Origin: Sulfuriferula multivorans | GTDB taxonomy: Bacteria > Pseudomonadota > Gammaproteobacteria > Burkholderiales > Sulfuriferulaceae | Direction of reading: 5' to 3' | Assembly (NCBI RefSeq): GCF_003851125.1 | Contig: NZ_BGOW01000033.1 | Coordinates: forward strand, 1-64,000 | Length of the DNA: 64,000 nucleotides | Shown here: in pieces, positions 17,314 through 27,476 of the stretch | Numbering within the stretch: position 1 is the stretch's first letter | Layout of the letters: every line of letters starts with the position of its first letter | Program-made: the position numbers and the translations under genes | The notes under the pieces: generated by a model | The model's database searches: none | The model's input: only the letters and a program-made list of their open reading frames with translations | Told to the model about the DNA's origin: nothing

Positions 17314-19569
17314 ATGATTGCGCAGGAATTGGAAGTTAGTTTGCATATGGCGTTCATGGAGGCGAGACAAAAGCGCCATGAGTTCATTACGGTCGAGCAC
17401 CTGTTGCTGGCGATGCTGGATAATCCATCCGCTGCAGAGGTGTTGCGCGCATGCGGCGCCAACACGGATGAACTGCGCCGTGGACTGGCTGATTTCATCA
17501 CCGAACATACGCCTACTGTCACCGGGAGCGAGGAAGTTGATACCCAGCCTACACTCGGGTTTCAGCGGGTCATTCAACGTGCCATCTTGCATGTGCAGTC
17601 CTCGGGTAAAAAAGAGGTAACCGGCGCAAATGTGCTGGTAGCCATTTTTGGCGAGAAGGATTCACACGCAGTGTATTTCCTGAATCAGCAAGGCGTGTCG
17701 CGCCTGGATGTGGTGAATTTCATCTCGCATGGCGTCAGCAAAGTCCCGCAGGGCAGTACTGCGCGTCCGGAAGCCACCCCCGAGGCAGGTGAGGAAGCTG
17801 CGCCAGCTACGGCGCTGGAAACCTATACGCAAAATCTTAATGTGCAAGCGCTGGCAGGCAAGATTGATCCGCTCATTGGGCGTGCGATGGAACTAGAGCG
17901 GGTTATCCAGACATTGTGCCGTCGGCGCAAGAATAATCCATTGCTGGTAGGAGAAGCCGGGGTGGGTAAAACTGCCATCGCTGAAGGCTTGGCGCGGCGT
18001 ATCGTCGAAGGTGTGGTACCGGATATTTTATCGGATAGCACCGTGTATTCGCTGGACATGGGCGCATTGTTGGCGGGTACCAAATACCGTGGTGATTTTG
18101 AGCAACGCCTGAAAGCCGTGTTGAAACAGCTGTACGAAAACCCTCAGGCAATTTTGTTTATTGATGAAATTCATACACTGATTGGTGCAGGTGCGGCTTC
18201 GGGAGGTACTTTGGATGCTTCCAATCTGCTTAAACCGGCGCTTTCATCTGGTCAACTCAAATGCATCGGTGCTACCACTTACAATGAGTATCGCGGCATT
18301 TTTGAAAAAGACCATGCCTTGTCGCGGCGTTTTCAGAAAATCGATGTGAATGAGCCCTCGGTCGAGGAGACAGTGGAGATTTTGCGTGGTCTCAAGTCAC
18401 GTTTCGAAGCTCACCATGGAATCAAGTACACAGCTTCAGCGCTCACCACTGCAGCAGAACTTTCGGCACGCTACATCAATGATCGGCACTTGCCGGACAA
18501 GGCAATCGATGTGATCGACGAGGCAGGCGCTGCGCAGCGCATTCTGCCGAAATCACGGCAGAAGAAAATTATCAGCAAGCGCGAGATCGAAGAAATCGTC
18601 GCCAAGATTGCGCGGATTCCATCCAAGAATGTGACCAGCGATGACCGCGATGCGCTGAAAAATCTCGATCGGGACCTCAAGGCGGTGGTATTCGGCCAGG
18701 ATAAGGCAATCGACTCACTGGCCGCCGCGATCAAGATGGCTCGCAGCGGTTTGGGTAATCCACAGAAACCCATCGGTTCTTTCCTGTTTTCTGGCCCCAC
18801 TGGTGTGGGCAAGACAGAAGTGGCGCGCCAGCTTGCCTACACCATGGGCATTGAGCTGATTCGTTTCGATATGTCCGAGTATATGGAACGTCATGCTGTG
18901 TCGCGGCTGATCGGTGCTCCTCCGGGGTATGTCGGATTTGACCAGGGTGGCCTGTTGACTGAGGCGATTACCAAACACCCCTACGCAGTTCTGCTGCTGG
19001 ATGAAATTGAAAAAGCGCACCCGGACGTGTTCAACGTGCTGTTGCAAGTCATGGATCACGGCACGCTAACCGACAACAATGGACGCAAGGCGGATTTTCG
19101 CAACGTGGTGATTATCATGACCACCAATGCGGGTGCGGAGTCGCTCAATAAGTCCAGTATCGGCTTCACGCTTGGTAAGCAGACCGGTGACGAAATGGCA
19201 GACATCAAGCGTGCCTTTACCCCGGAATTCAGGAACCGGTTAGACGCGATGATTTCGTTTGCACCCTTGTCTCAGGAGGTTATCCTGCGTGTGGTAGACA
19301 AATTCCTGATGCAACTGGAAGACCAGTTGCACGAGAAAAAAGTCGAGGCGACATTTACGGATGCGCTCAAGGCACATCTAGGCAAGCGGGGTTTTGATCC
19401 ATTGATGGGTGCACGACCCATGGCCAGGCTGATTCAGGATGAAATACGCCGGGCGCTCGCAGATGAGTTACTGTTTGGCCGGTTGGCGAATGGCGGGAAT
19501 GTGCTAGTCGACATGGATGAATCCGGTGCCATCAAGCTGGTATTTGACGAGGAAAGTGTGACCGTCTGA
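17314..19569 (+). CDS. clpA: ATP-dependent Clp protease ATP-binding subunit ClpA
   Basis: The 751-residue AAA+ unfoldase works with ClpP. A double ClpN domain (about 1-140) is followed by AAA1 with Walker A GEAGVGKT and Walker B LFIDEIHTLIG, then AAA2 with GPTGVGKT and LLLDEIEKAH, and a C-terminal D2-small domain. Lack of a long middle coiled coil distinguishes it from ClpB. It is contiguous with clpS, and a strong terminator follows. ClpP itself is elsewhere. Confidence 0.95.
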   Translation: MIAQELEVSLHMAFMEARQKRHEFITVEHLLLAMLDNPSAAEVLRACGANTDELRRGLADFITEHTPTVTGSEEVDTQPTLGFQRVIQRAILHVQSSGKKEVTGANVLVAIFGEKDSHAVYFLNQQGVSRLDVVNFISHGVSKVPQGSTARPEATPEAGEEAAPATALETYTQNLNVQALAGKIDPLIGRAMELERVIQTLCRRRKNNPLLVGEAGVGKTAIAEGLARRIVEGVVPDILSDSTVYSLDMGALLAGTKYRGDFEQRLKAVLKQLYENPQAILFIDEIHTLIGAGAASGGTLDASNLLKPALSSGQLKCIGATTYNEYRGIFEKDHALSRRFQKIDVNEPSVEETVEILRGLKSRFEAHHGIKYTASALTTAAELSARYINDRHLPDKAIDVIDEAGAAQRILPKSRQKKIISKREIEEIVAKIARIPSKNVTSDDRDALKNLDRDLKAVVFGQDKAIDSLAAAIKMARSGLGNPQKPIGSFLFSGPTGVGKTEVARQLAYTMGIELIRFDMSEYMERHAVSRLIGAPPGYVGFDQGGLLTEAITKHPYAVLLLDEIEKAHPDVFNVLLQVMDHGTLTDNNGRKADFRNVVIIMTTNAGAESLNKSSIGFTLGKQTGDEMADIKRAFTPEFRNRLDAMISFAPLSQEVILRVVDKFLMQLEDQLHEKKVEATFTDALKAHLGKRGFDPLMGARPMARLIQDEIRRALADELLFGRLANGGNVLVDMDESGAIKLVFDEESVTV

Positions 19570-19597
19570 ATGTTGTCTGGATTCAAGTAATGCTGTG

Positions 19598-19630
19598 GCT
19601 GACTTCTGCAGAGAAGTCAGCTTTTTTTTT
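19598..19630 (+). terminator. Rho-independent terminator after clpA
   Basis: GCTGACTTCT at 19598-19607 pairs with AGAAGTCAGC at 19612-19621 around a GCAG loop, followed by nine T residues. A textbook intrinsic terminator. Confidence 0.92.
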
Positions 19631-19755
19631 ACCGTCATGACTATTTTGTAATTCAATTGGTCTATTGTTTGCTCTTGTAAGGCAACCGATAATACGCATC
19701 ATGACACGGGCTTATGGCATGATCGCTAATATAGTAATTTAGGGAGAAAACTCGG

Positions 19756-20646
19756 ATGAAATCGTATCCACTCATGAATAAGATCTCATTGGTGCTGTTG
19801 TTGGCTGTTACGCTCGCGGGTTGCAGCAAGCAAGAAAAGACATCTTCAGCCATTGCCAGTGTGAATGGAACGGCAATTACAAGCACACAATTCGACCAGG
19901 CTTTGTCGCGCCTGAGTCTGACCCCGCAAAATTTAACGCCGCAAGCCAAAGATCAAGTGGTACAGGCTCTTGTGGACCAGCAGCTTTTGGTGCAGGCAGC
20001 CACAGCACAAAAACTGGATCAGGATCCCGCTGTGCAGCAATTGCTGCAGGCCGCGCATGATCAAGTCTTGTCCCAGGCCTATCTGCAGCATGCAGGGCAG
20101 GCCGTCGCCAAACCAAGTGAAGCTGACATCAGCGCCTACTACAACCAGCATCCGGAGTTGTTCAGTCAGCGCCGTATCTATAATTTGCAGGAACTGGCTA
20201 TTGCAGCGCCCAAGGACAGGATTGCTGAACTCAACTCGCGCATTGAGACCAGTCATGATCTGGGCGAGTTTGTGAACTGGCTGCGCAGCCAGAATATTCC
20301 GTTCCGCACTGGCAGCGAAGTCAAGGCAGCAGAACAATTGCCAATGAATATCGTGCCCCGTATGCAGACCATGCAGAATGGACAGTTATTGGCATTGCCA
20401 TCTGCAAACGGGATAACGGTATTGCAGATAGCCTCTATACAGTCTGCACCAATTACCCTCGACAAGGCACATACGTTAATAGAGCGTTATCTGACCGCCG
20501 CCAAACAACGTGATGTCGCTACCGCGGACATCAAGAAACTGCACGATGCAGCAAAAATTGAATACATGGGCGAATTTTCCGGCATGGGAAAAACGGCGCA
20601 GGGCAAGTCCGAGAACAATACCTCCGGATTGCCGGAAATAAAATAA
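19756..20646 (+). CDS. epsD: EpsD-family peptidyl-prolyl isomerase lipoprotein
   Basis: The 296-residue protein has a lipoprotein signal with LAGC at 20-23. A SurA-N-like helical region follows ([31 protein letters not shown]) and then a parvulin-like region (about 135-235). This is the layout of EpsD, a factor in exopolysaccharide export loci of betaproteobacteria. The parvulin part lacks several usual active-site residues, so isomerase activity is uncertain. AGGGAGA sits at 19741-19747. The dTDP-rhamnose operon begins 20 bases downstream, linking it to polysaccharide assembly, but other eps export genes are absent. Confidence 0.75.
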   Translation: MKSYPLMNKISLVLLLAVTLAGCSKQEKTSSAIASVNGTAITSTQFDQALSRLSLTPQNLTPQAKDQVVQALVDQQLLVQAATAQKLDQDPAVQQLLQAAHDQVLSQAYLQHAGQAVAKPSEADISAYYNQHPELFSQRRIYNLQELAIAAPKDRIAELNSRIETSHDLGEFVNWLRSQNIPFRTGSEVKAAEQLPMNIVPRMQTMQNGQLLALPSANGITVLQIASIQSAPITLDKAHTLIERYLTAAKQRDVATADIKKLHDAAKIEYMGEFSGMGKTAQGKSENNTSGLPEIK

Positions 20647-20665
20647 AGACCAATCGGGAATTACT

Positions 20666-21730
20666 ATGATTCTAGTAACTGGCGGCGCCGGTTTTATCGG
20701 CGCCAATTTTGTATTGGACTGGCTTGCGGATTGTGACGAGCCAGTCATTAACCTCGACAAGCTCACCTACGCCGGCAACCTGCACAACCTCGCCAGTGTG
20801 GAGGGCGTCGCCCGCCATCTCTTCGTACAAGGTGATATTGGCGACCGCGCATTGGTGGCGGGTCTTTTGGCTAAACATCGCCCGCGTGCCGTGATCAACT
20901 TCGCTGCTGAAAGCCATGTCGATCGTTCCATTCACGGCCCCGAAGATTTTATCCAGACCAACGTTGTCGGAACTTTTCATTTCCTGGAAGAAATCCGCGC
21001 TTACTGGAATGCAATGGAGGGGATGGAGAAAGCCGAATTCCGCTTCCTGCACGTTTCCACCGACGAGGTATACGGTTCCCTCGGCCCGCATGATGACGCG
21101 TTTACCGAGACCACTGCCTACGCACCCAACAGCCCGTACTCAGCCTCCAAGGCCGCCTCTGACCATCTGGTGCGCGCCTACCATCACACCTATGGCCTGC
21201 CGGTGCTTACTACCAACTGTTCCAACAACTATGGTCCTTACCAGTTCCCGGAAAAGCTCATCCCGCTGGTGATGATGAACGCGGTGGCCGGCAAGCCTCT
21301 GCCGATATACGGCGATGGACTGAACGTACGCGATTGGCTCTATGTCGGCGACCATTGCAGCGCCATCCGCGCCGTGCTGTCTGCGGGCCAGGCAGGTGAG
21401 GTATATAACATTGGCGGCCGCAACGAAAAGACCAATATCGACGTGGTCAAGACCATCTGCACCATGCTCGACGCACTGCATCCGGCTTCACCCGTGACTC
21501 CACACGAAAAACTCATTACTTACGTCAAGGACCGTGCCGGTCATGATCGCCGCTACGCCATCGACGCGCGCAAAATCGAACGTGAACTGGGCTGGCGTCC
21601 CCAAGAAACGTTTGAGACCGGAATTCGCAAAACGGTTGCCTGGTACCTGGCCAACCCGGACTGGGTAGCCAACGTTGCCACTGGCGAATACCGTCACTGG
21701 GTTGAAAAACAGTATGGGAGCCAAGCTTGA
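20666..21730 (+). CDS. rfbB: dTDP-glucose 4,6-dehydratase
   Basis: The 354-residue short-chain dehydrogenase/reductase has the NAD loop GGAGFIG at 6-12, HVSTDEVYG, and the catalytic [10 protein letters not shown]. It makes dTDP-4-keto-6-deoxyglucose, the second step to dTDP-L-rhamnose. It is first in rfbBACD, and its stop overlaps the next start by 4 bases. Confidence 0.95.
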   Translation: MILVTGGAGFIGANFVLDWLADCDEPVINLDKLTYAGNLHNLASVEGVARHLFVQGDIGDRALVAGLLAKHRPRAVINFAAESHVDRSIHGPEDFIQTNVVGTFHFLEEIRAYWNAMEGMEKAEFRFLHVSTDEVYGSLGPHDDAFTETTAYAPNSPYSASKAASDHLVRAYHHTYGLPVLTTNCSNNYGPYQFPEKLIPLVMMNAVAGKPLPIYGDGLNVRDWLYVGDHCSAIRAVLSAGQAGEVYNIGGRNEKTNIDVVKTICTMLDALHPASPVTPHEKLITYVKDRAGHDRRYAIDARKIERELGWRPQETFETGIRKTVAWYLANPDWVANVATGEYRHWVEKQYGSQA

Positions 21731-22611
21731 GCGCGCGCAAGGGCATCATCCTGGCTGGCGGCTCAGGCACCCGGCTGTATCCCGTGACTCAGGCAGTATC
21801 CAAGCAACTGCTGCCGGTGTACGACAAGCCCATGATCTATTACCCGCTTACTACGTTGATGTTGGCAGGGATCCGGGACATTCTCATTATCTCCACCCCG
21901 CAGGACACACCGCGTTTCGAGCAGTTGCTGGGTGACGGGAGCCAGTGGGGGATTCGCCTCAGTTATGCAGTCCAGCCCTCGCCCGACGGTCTGGCACAGG
22001 CCTTCATCATCGGCGCGGATTTCATTGGCGATGCGCCGAGTGCATTGGTGTTGGGCGACAATATCTTTTACGGCCATGAATTTTCCGGCGACTTGCGCAC
22101 CGCTTCAACTCGTCAGGACGGGGCATCGGTGTTCGCCTACCCGGTGCACGACCCGGAGCGCTATGGTGTGGTTGAATTCGACGCTCAGGGAAACGCCATC
22201 AGCCTGGAAGAGAAACCCGCCCAGCCCAAATCGCGCTACGCTGTCACTGGCCTGTATTTTTACGACAATCAGGTTATCGACATCGCCCGCAAGCTTAAGC
22301 CGTCTCCGCGTGGTGAACTGGAGATTACCGACGTTAACCGGCATTACCTGGAAATGGGGCAACTGCAGGTGGAAGTCATGGGGCGTGGCCATGCCTGGCT
22401 GGATACCGGTACCCATGAATCGCTGCTGGAGGCCTCGTTGTTCATCCAGACGATCGAGAAGCGCCAGGGACTCAAAATATCCTGTCCGGAAGAAATCGCC
22501 TATCGTGAAGGCTATATCGATGCTGCGCAGGTCGAGCGGCTGGCAACGCCCTTGCAGAAAAATGCCTATGGTCAATACTTATTGGCCATGCTCAACGAAC
22601 GCCTATTTTAA
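21727..22611 (+). CDS. rfbA: Glucose-1-phosphate thymidylyltransferase
   Basis: The 294-residue enzyme joins dTTP and glucose-1-phosphate to make dTDP-glucose. The nucleotide loop is [13 protein letters not shown], followed by [14 protein letters not shown] and LGDNIFYG with the metal Asp. Translation probably starts at the TTG at 21727, which overlaps the rfbB stop. Confidence 0.95.
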   Translation: MSARKGIILAGGSGTRLYPVTQAVSKQLLPVYDKPMIYYPLTTLMLAGIRDILIISTPQDTPRFEQLLGDGSQWGIRLSYAVQPSPDGLAQAFIIGADFIGDAPSALVLGDNIFYGHEFSGDLRTASTRQDGASVFAYPVHDPERYGVVEFDAQGNAISLEEKPAQPKSRYAVTGLYFYDNQVIDIARKLKPSPRGELEITDVNRHYLEMGQLQVEVMGRGHAWLDTGTHESLLEASLFIQTIEKRQGLKISCPEEIAYREGYIDAAQVERLATPLQKNAYGQYLLAMLNERLF

Positions 22612-22613
22612 TC

Positions 22614-23156
22614 ATGAATATCATTCCTACTAAAATTCCCGATGTACTCGTGCTCGAGCCCAAAGTATTCGGTGACGAGCGCGGTTTTTTTTACGAGAGT
22701 TACAATCGTCGAGCCATGACCGAAGCAGGTATCCCGGACGACTTTGTACAGGATAACCATTCGCGCTCGGCCAAAGGCGTACTGCGCGGCCTGCATTACC
22801 AAATTCAAAATACCCAGGGAAAGCTGGTGCGCGTCATTAGTGGCAGCGTATATGACGTGGCGGTGGACTTGCGCAAATCCTCCCCCACGTTCGGCAAATG
22901 GGTGGGCATCGAACTTTCGGCCGAAAACAAACGCATGGCATGGATACCAAAAGGCTTCGCCCATGGCTTCGTGGTGACTTCCGACACGGCAGAGTTTCTT
23001 TATAAAACCACTGACTACTGGGCGCCGCAGTTCGAGCGCAGCCTGCTGTGGAATGACCCGGCGCTGGGTATTGCTTGGCCCCTGGAAGGCGAACCAACAA
23101 TCGCCGCCAAGGATGCTGCCGGCCTGCCGCTGGCGCAGTGCGAGGTGTTTGCGTGA
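22614..23156 (+). CDS. rfbC: dTDP-4-dehydrorhamnose 3,5-epimerase
   Basis: The 180-residue cupin epimerises the 4-keto sugar at C3 and C5. It carries FVQDNHSRSAKGVLRGLHYQ with the active-site His and VYDVAVDLRKSSPTFG. It is two bases after rfbA and overlaps rfbD by 4 bases. Confidence 0.95.
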   Translation: MNIIPTKIPDVLVLEPKVFGDERGFFYESYNRRAMTEAGIPDDFVQDNHSRSAKGVLRGLHYQIQNTQGKLVRVISGSVYDVAVDLRKSSPTFGKWVGIELSAENKRMAWIPKGFAHGFVVTSDTAEFLYKTTDYWAPQFERSLLWNDPALGIAWPLEGEPTIAAKDAAGLPLAQCEVFA

Positions 23157-24043
23157 ACATCCTGCTCACTGGCGTCAATGGCCAGGTTGGTTGGGAGTTG
23201 CGGCGCACATTGGCGACGCTGGGTACGGTGACCGCGCCTACAAGCAGCCAGCTCAATTTGACCGATGGGAATGCACTGCGCAGCTTCATCCGTACTTTGC
23301 GCCCTGAGTTGATCGTCAACCCGGCCGCCCATACCGCTGTGGACAAGGCAGAATCCGAGCCGGGACTGGCACGTACGGTGAATGCCATTGCCCCCGCCAT
23401 CATGGCCGAAGAAGCCGCAAAACTCGGCGCAGCGATGATTCACTACTCCACCGACTATGTGTTCGACGGCAACAAACCCGGTGCCTACACTGAGGATGAT
23501 GCGACGCATCCCTTGGGCGTCTATGGGCAAACCAAACTCGAAGGTGAGAATGCCATCCGTGCGGCTAATATTCCTCATCTCATTTTGCGTACCAGCTGGG
23601 TGTACGGCCTGCGCGGCAGCAATTTCCTTCTGACCATGCAGCGCTTGTTCAAGGAGCGTGACCAGCTGCGTATCGTTGCCGACCAATACGGTGCGCCCAC
23701 CTGGTCACGCATGATCGCGGAGGCTACGGCGCAGATGCTGGCGCAACAGCCGTTTGATCAGGGTAAATCCGCGCTGCACGGCACTTACAACCTGACCAGC
23801 CGGGGTAGGGTGAGCTGGTATCAATTTGCCCGGACTATTCTGGATTTAACCATTCAGTCCGGAGCCAGACGACCGGAGCTGATCCCCATTCCCGGTACGG
23901 ATTACCCCACGCCGGCCCAACGCCCCTCCAACTCAGTACTGGCGGGCGACAAACTGCAGCGCAGCTTTGGTTTATCCTTGCCGGATTGGGAGGCAGCGTT
24001 GGAGCTGTGTCTGGATTGCAACAAGGCGGTCAGCACCGACTGA
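23153..24043 (+). CDS. rfbD: dTDP-4-dehydrorhamnose reductase
   Basis: The 296-residue reductase completes dTDP-L-rhamnose using NAD(P)H. GVNGQVGWEL is the nucleotide loop; HYSTDYVFDG and YGQTKLEGE give the catalytic Thr and Tyr-x3-Lys. The GTG at 23153 overlaps the rfbC stop (GTGA) and is chosen over a longer frame from 23075 that has no family match. Confidence 0.93.
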   Translation: MNILLTGVNGQVGWELRRTLATLGTVTAPTSSQLNLTDGNALRSFIRTLRPELIVNPAAHTAVDKAESEPGLARTVNAIAPAIMAEEAAKLGAAMIHYSTDYVFDGNKPGAYTEDDATHPLGVYGQTKLEGENAIRAANIPHLILRTSWVYGLRGSNFLLTMQRLFKERDQLRIVADQYGAPTWSRMIAEATAQMLAQQPFDQGKSALHGTYNLTSRGRVSWYQFARTILDLTIQSGARRPELIPIPGTDYPTPAQRPSNSVLAGDKLQRSFGLSLPDWEAALELCLDCNKAVSTD

Positions 24044-24078
24044 TGGACTCGCCCGACTGATTGAGGAAACAGGAAAAC

Positions 24079-25497
24079 ATGCATATTCATCCCGTAATTC
24101 TCTCCGGCGGTTCCGGTACCCGGCTGTGGCCCTTATCCCGTGCCGCGTTGCCAAAGCAGTTATTGCCGCTGGTGTCCGAACGCACCATGCTGCAGGAAAC
24201 CATGCTGCGCCTTTCCGGTATTGCTGACGTCACGCCGCCCACGCTGGTATGTAACCATGAACACCGTTTCATGGTAGCCGAGCAGATGCGTGCGATTGAT
24301 GTTGCGCCCGAGGCCATTTTTCTCGAGCCCGTCGGGCGCAATACAGCACCGGCGGCGGCGGTCGCTGCGCTCGCACTGATAGCGCAGGATGCCGAGGCGT
24401 TGATGCTGCTGTTGCCTGCCGACCACCTGATAGGCGATGTGGCCGCATTTGAACGCGCAGTTGCCCAGGCCGCTGAAGCTGCTCAGGCTGGGCAGCTGGT
24501 GACTTTCGGTATCCTGCCGCAGACGCCTGAAACCGGCTATGGCTATATTCAGCGCGGCACAGCGAGCAGTCATTGGGATGGTGTATTTGCAGTCGCGCGT
24601 TTTGTTGAGAAACCCAGCCGTGAAATTGCCCAGGGCTATCTGCAATCAGGAGACTATTTCTGGAACAGCGGCATGTTCCTGTTCAAGGCTGCAACGTTTG
24701 TCAATGAACTGCGCGCGTTCCGCCCGGATATCCTTGCCGCCAGCCAGGCGGCGCTGGACAACAGCCAGCGCGATCTGGATTTTGTGCGTCTGGATACCCA
24801 GGCATTTACGGCATGTCCTTCCGAGTCCATCGATTACGCAGTCATGGAACGCACCAAAAATGCCGTGGTAGTGCCCGCGGACATTGGCTGGAGCGATATC
24901 GGCTCATGGTCGGCGCTTTGGGAAGTAGGCGCCAAGGATGATGCCGGCAATGTCATGCGCGGTGACGTCTACTGTGATGGCGCCAGCAACAATCTGATCC
25001 GTGCAGAGAGCCGCATGGTTGCTGTAATCGGCGTCTCCGACCTGGTGATCGTGGAAACCGGCGATGCCATCATGGTGGCGCACAAAGACCGCGTGCAAGA
25101 CGTCAAAAAAGTGGTCGAGCACCTGAAACAGCACAATCGTACCGAGCACCTCAACCATACTCGTGTGTTTCGCCCGTGGGGCTGGTACGAGGGCATCGAT
25201 GCGGGAGACCGTTTTCAGGTCAAGCGCATCATGGTCAAACCGGGCGAGAAGCTTTCATTGCAAATGCATCATCACCGTGCCGAGCACTGGATTGTCGTGA
25301 GTGGCACTGCGCGCGTGACGCGTAATGAAGAAGTGTTGCTGCTCACCGAGAATCAGTCCACCTACATTCCATTGGGCAGCACGCACCGATTGGAGAACGC
25401 GGGCAAGATTGCATTGCACATGATCGAGGTGCAGTCGGGCGCTTATCTTGGCGAAGACGATATCGTGCGTTTTGAGGATATTTACCAGCGCAGTTAG
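24079..25497 (+). CDS. manC: Mannose-1-phosphate guanylyltransferase / mannose-6-phosphate isomerase
   Basis: The 472-residue bifunctional enzyme has an N-terminal GDP-mannose pyrophosphorylase domain (LSGGSGTRLWPLSR, LLPADHLI, FVEKPS) and a C-terminal type II phosphomannose isomerase cupin (PGEKLSLQMHHHRAEHWIVV, with the metal-binding His and Glu). It supplies GDP-mannose for polysaccharides. The ATG at 24079 follows AGGAAA and is preferred to the upstream TTG. It probably shares a transcript with rfbBACD; a terminator follows. Confidence 0.93.
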   Translation: MHIHPVILSGGSGTRLWPLSRAALPKQLLPLVSERTMLQETMLRLSGIADVTPPTLVCNHEHRFMVAEQMRAIDVAPEAIFLEPVGRNTAPAAAVAALALIAQDAEALMLLLPADHLIGDVAAFERAVAQAAEAAQAGQLVTFGILPQTPETGYGYIQRGTASSHWDGVFAVARFVEKPSREIAQGYLQSGDYFWNSGMFLFKAATFVNELRAFRPDILAASQAALDNSQRDLDFVRLDTQAFTACPSESIDYAVMERTKNAVVVPADIGWSDIGSWSALWEVGAKDDAGNVMRGDVYCDGASNNLIRAESRMVAVIGVSDLVIVETGDAIMVAHKDRVQDVKKVVEHLKQHNRTEHLNHTRVFRPWGWYEGIDAGDRFQVKRIMVKPGEKLSLQMHHHRAEHWIVVSGTARVTRNEEVLLLTENQSTYIPLGSTHRLENAGKIALHMIEVQSGAYLGEDDIVRFEDIYQRS

Positions 25498-25509
25498 AAG
25501 TGCAGGCAA

Positions 25510-25541
25510 CAAAAAAGCGGAGCATCAAGCTCCGCTTTTTT
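25510..25541. terminator. Bidirectional rho-independent terminator
   Basis: GCGGAGC pairs with GCTCCGC across ATCAA, with an A-run on the left and T-run on the right. It separates convergent manC and the DsrE gene. Confidence 0.88.
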
Positions 25542-25559
25542 GTTGAGAGTAACCTGAGC

Positions 25560-25928
25560 TTAGTAGGTCAGAGTTACCACATCGTCATCCATGGCTTGCT
25601 GGATGACGTAGGCGCCGCCCACGGTTTCTTCGATTTCTGGGATCAGGTCATCGCCCCACAGTTCTAGGGTAGGGGTGCACACTTTGAAATGCACGCCGGC
25701 TTCATGGGCATCCTTGATGAAGTCATACACGCTCTTGGGTGAGCCTTCCTTCACGAACAGTTTTTCTGCCACGCCTTTAATGGCCAGTTCGCCGGAACGA
25801 GCGGTCAAAATCACTTCGACTTCATATTCCATCGCAGCGGCAACAGTTGCCTGAAAGAAAGGTGCGCCCAGTTCAGAACCGTTCGATGGGTCCGTGTTGA
25901 CCAGCATAATCATCAGTTTATCAGCCAT
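25560..25928 (-). CDS. DsrE-family protein, 122 aa
   Basis: The small soluble DsrE/DsrF-like fold protein begins MADKLMIMLVNTDPSNGSELG. A single conserved Cys lies in KVCTPTLELWGDD. DsrE-type proteins can carry persulfide sulfur on this Cys in sulfur-oxidising bacteria. GGAGATT lies 5 bases before the ATG. It stands alone rather than with TusA or dsr genes, so its partner is unknown. A role in cytoplasmic sulfur transfer is inferred from family and the sulfide-oxidising context. Confidence 0.75.
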   Translation of the reverse strand: MADKLMIMLVNTDPSNGSELGAPFFQATVAAAMEYEVEVILTARSGELAIKGVAEKLFVKEGSPKSVYDFIKDAHEAGVHFKVCTPTLELWGDDLIPEIEETVGGAYVIQQAMDDDVVTLTY

Positions 25929-26019
25929 ACTTCAATCTCCACATGCAAAAAATTAGGGGGTGATCTCAAGTCAAGAATTGAGATTATAACAATAAAACTG
26001 AATACTTATGAATAGCTAT

Positions 26020-27423
26020 TTAGTCGTTAAGCTTTGCCAATTGTTTTTGTAAACGGCCGATCACCGTCTCACGCCCAAGCAATTCAAGCGTGGCGTCGAT
26101 GCTGGGAGTCTGGGTTACACCCGTGACCAGAAGGCGAAGCGGCATGGCAATCCCGGGCATTTTCAGCCCCGAGTCCGCCACCACGGTCTTGAGCGCTTCC
26201 TGGATAGACTGGCGCTTCCAGTCGATCAGCATGAAGTTGTTGGTCAGCGTAGTCAATGCAGGAACCGCTTCTGGAGACAGATGCTGTGCGAGTTGTTCCG
26301 CGGAAGGCTCTATATAACGATAGAAAATCGTTGCTGCATCAGCAAGTTCAACCAGGGTATTCACGCGATCCTTTAATAGCTGCACCACGTCTGACAGTGC
26401 CGGGCCATTCGCAAGGTTTCCGCCATCGCGTAGCAGAAAAGGGGTAGTTAGCTCGGCCAGACGCGCATTGTCAGCAATTTTCAGATATTGCTGGTTGATC
26501 CACAGCAATTTTTCCGGGTTGAACTTGGCGGGGGAACGGCTGATGGCTTCGAGGTTGAACCATTCGACGAACTGCGCCATGGAAAATATCTCTTCGTCGC
26601 CGTGCGCCCAGCCCAGCCGCGCCAGGTAGTTGAGCAGCGCCTCGGGGAGATAACCGTCTTCCAGATATTGCATCACGCTTACCGCGCCGTGGCGCTTGGA
26701 TAAACGCTCGCCATCGGTACCCAGTATCATCGGCACATGCGCGTATTGCGGCAGGGTCGCACCCAGTGCCTTGAGGATGTTGATCTGGCGCGGGGTATTG
26801 TTAACGTGGTCGTCGCCGCGAATGACCTGGGTAATATTCATGTCCCAGTCGTCCACCACCACGCAGAAATTATAGGTAGGCGTGCCATCGGGGCGAGCGA
26901 TGACCAAATCGTCCAGTTCGCTGTTGCTGATCTCGATGATGCCTTTGACCAGATCATTCCATGCAACCGAGCCATCCAGCGGGTTTTTGAAACGCACCAC
27001 TGGTGCGATGCCAGTCGGAGGTGCAGGTAAATCTTTACCCGGCTCAGGCCGCCAGCGGCCGTCGTAGCGCGGTTTGAGTCCGGCTGCGCGTTGCTGCTCG
27101 CGCATGGTTTCAACTTCCTCCTTGCTGGCGTAGCAATGATAGGCGTGGCCGCTGGCCAGCATCTGTCCAATGACCTCCTTGTAGCGTGCCATGCGCTGCA
27201 TCTGGTAGAACGGGCCTTCGTCATAATCCAGACCAAGCCAGTCCATGCCTTGCAAAATGGCCTCGACGGATTCCGGCGTGGAGCGTTCAAGGTCGGTATC
27301 TTCGATACGCAGGATAAAAGTGCCGCCGTGCTTGCGGGCATACGCCCAGGAAAACAGCGCGGTGCGCGCACCGCCAATATGCAAATAACCAGTCGGGCTG
27401 GGAGCGAAGCGGGTACGAATCAT
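26020..27423 (-). CDS. gltX: Glutamate--tRNA ligase
   Basis: The 467-residue class I synthetase has the HIGH box as HIGG at 15-18 in [11 protein letters not shown] and the KMSKS equivalent in [12 protein letters not shown]. Length and domain order match bacterial GluRS with the anticodon-binding C-terminus. Confidence 0.95.
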   Translation of the reverse strand: MIRTRFAPSPTGYLHIGGARTALFSWAYARKHGGTFILRIEDTDLERSTPESVEAILQGMDWLGLDYDEGPFYQMQRMARYKEVIGQMLASGHAYHCYASKEEVETMREQQRAAGLKPRYDGRWRPEPGKDLPAPPTGIAPVVRFKNPLDGSVAWNDLVKGIIEISNSELDDLVIARPDGTPTYNFCVVVDDWDMNITQVIRGDDHVNNTPRQINILKALGATLPQYAHVPMILGTDGERLSKRHGAVSVMQYLEDGYLPEALLNYLARLGWAHGDEEIFSMAQFVEWFNLEAISRSPAKFNPEKLLWINQQYLKIADNARLAELTTPFLLRDGGNLANGPALSDVVQLLKDRVNTLVELADAATIFYRYIEPSAEQLAQHLSPEAVPALTTLTNNFMLIDWKRQSIQEALKTVVADSGLKMPGIAMPLRLLVTGVTQTPSIDATLELLGRETVIGRLQKQLAKLND

Positions 27424-27476
27424 GGGATGGGGCGGATAGGTAAAGTCATCATTTTACGCGAAACGGGATGCGGGCA

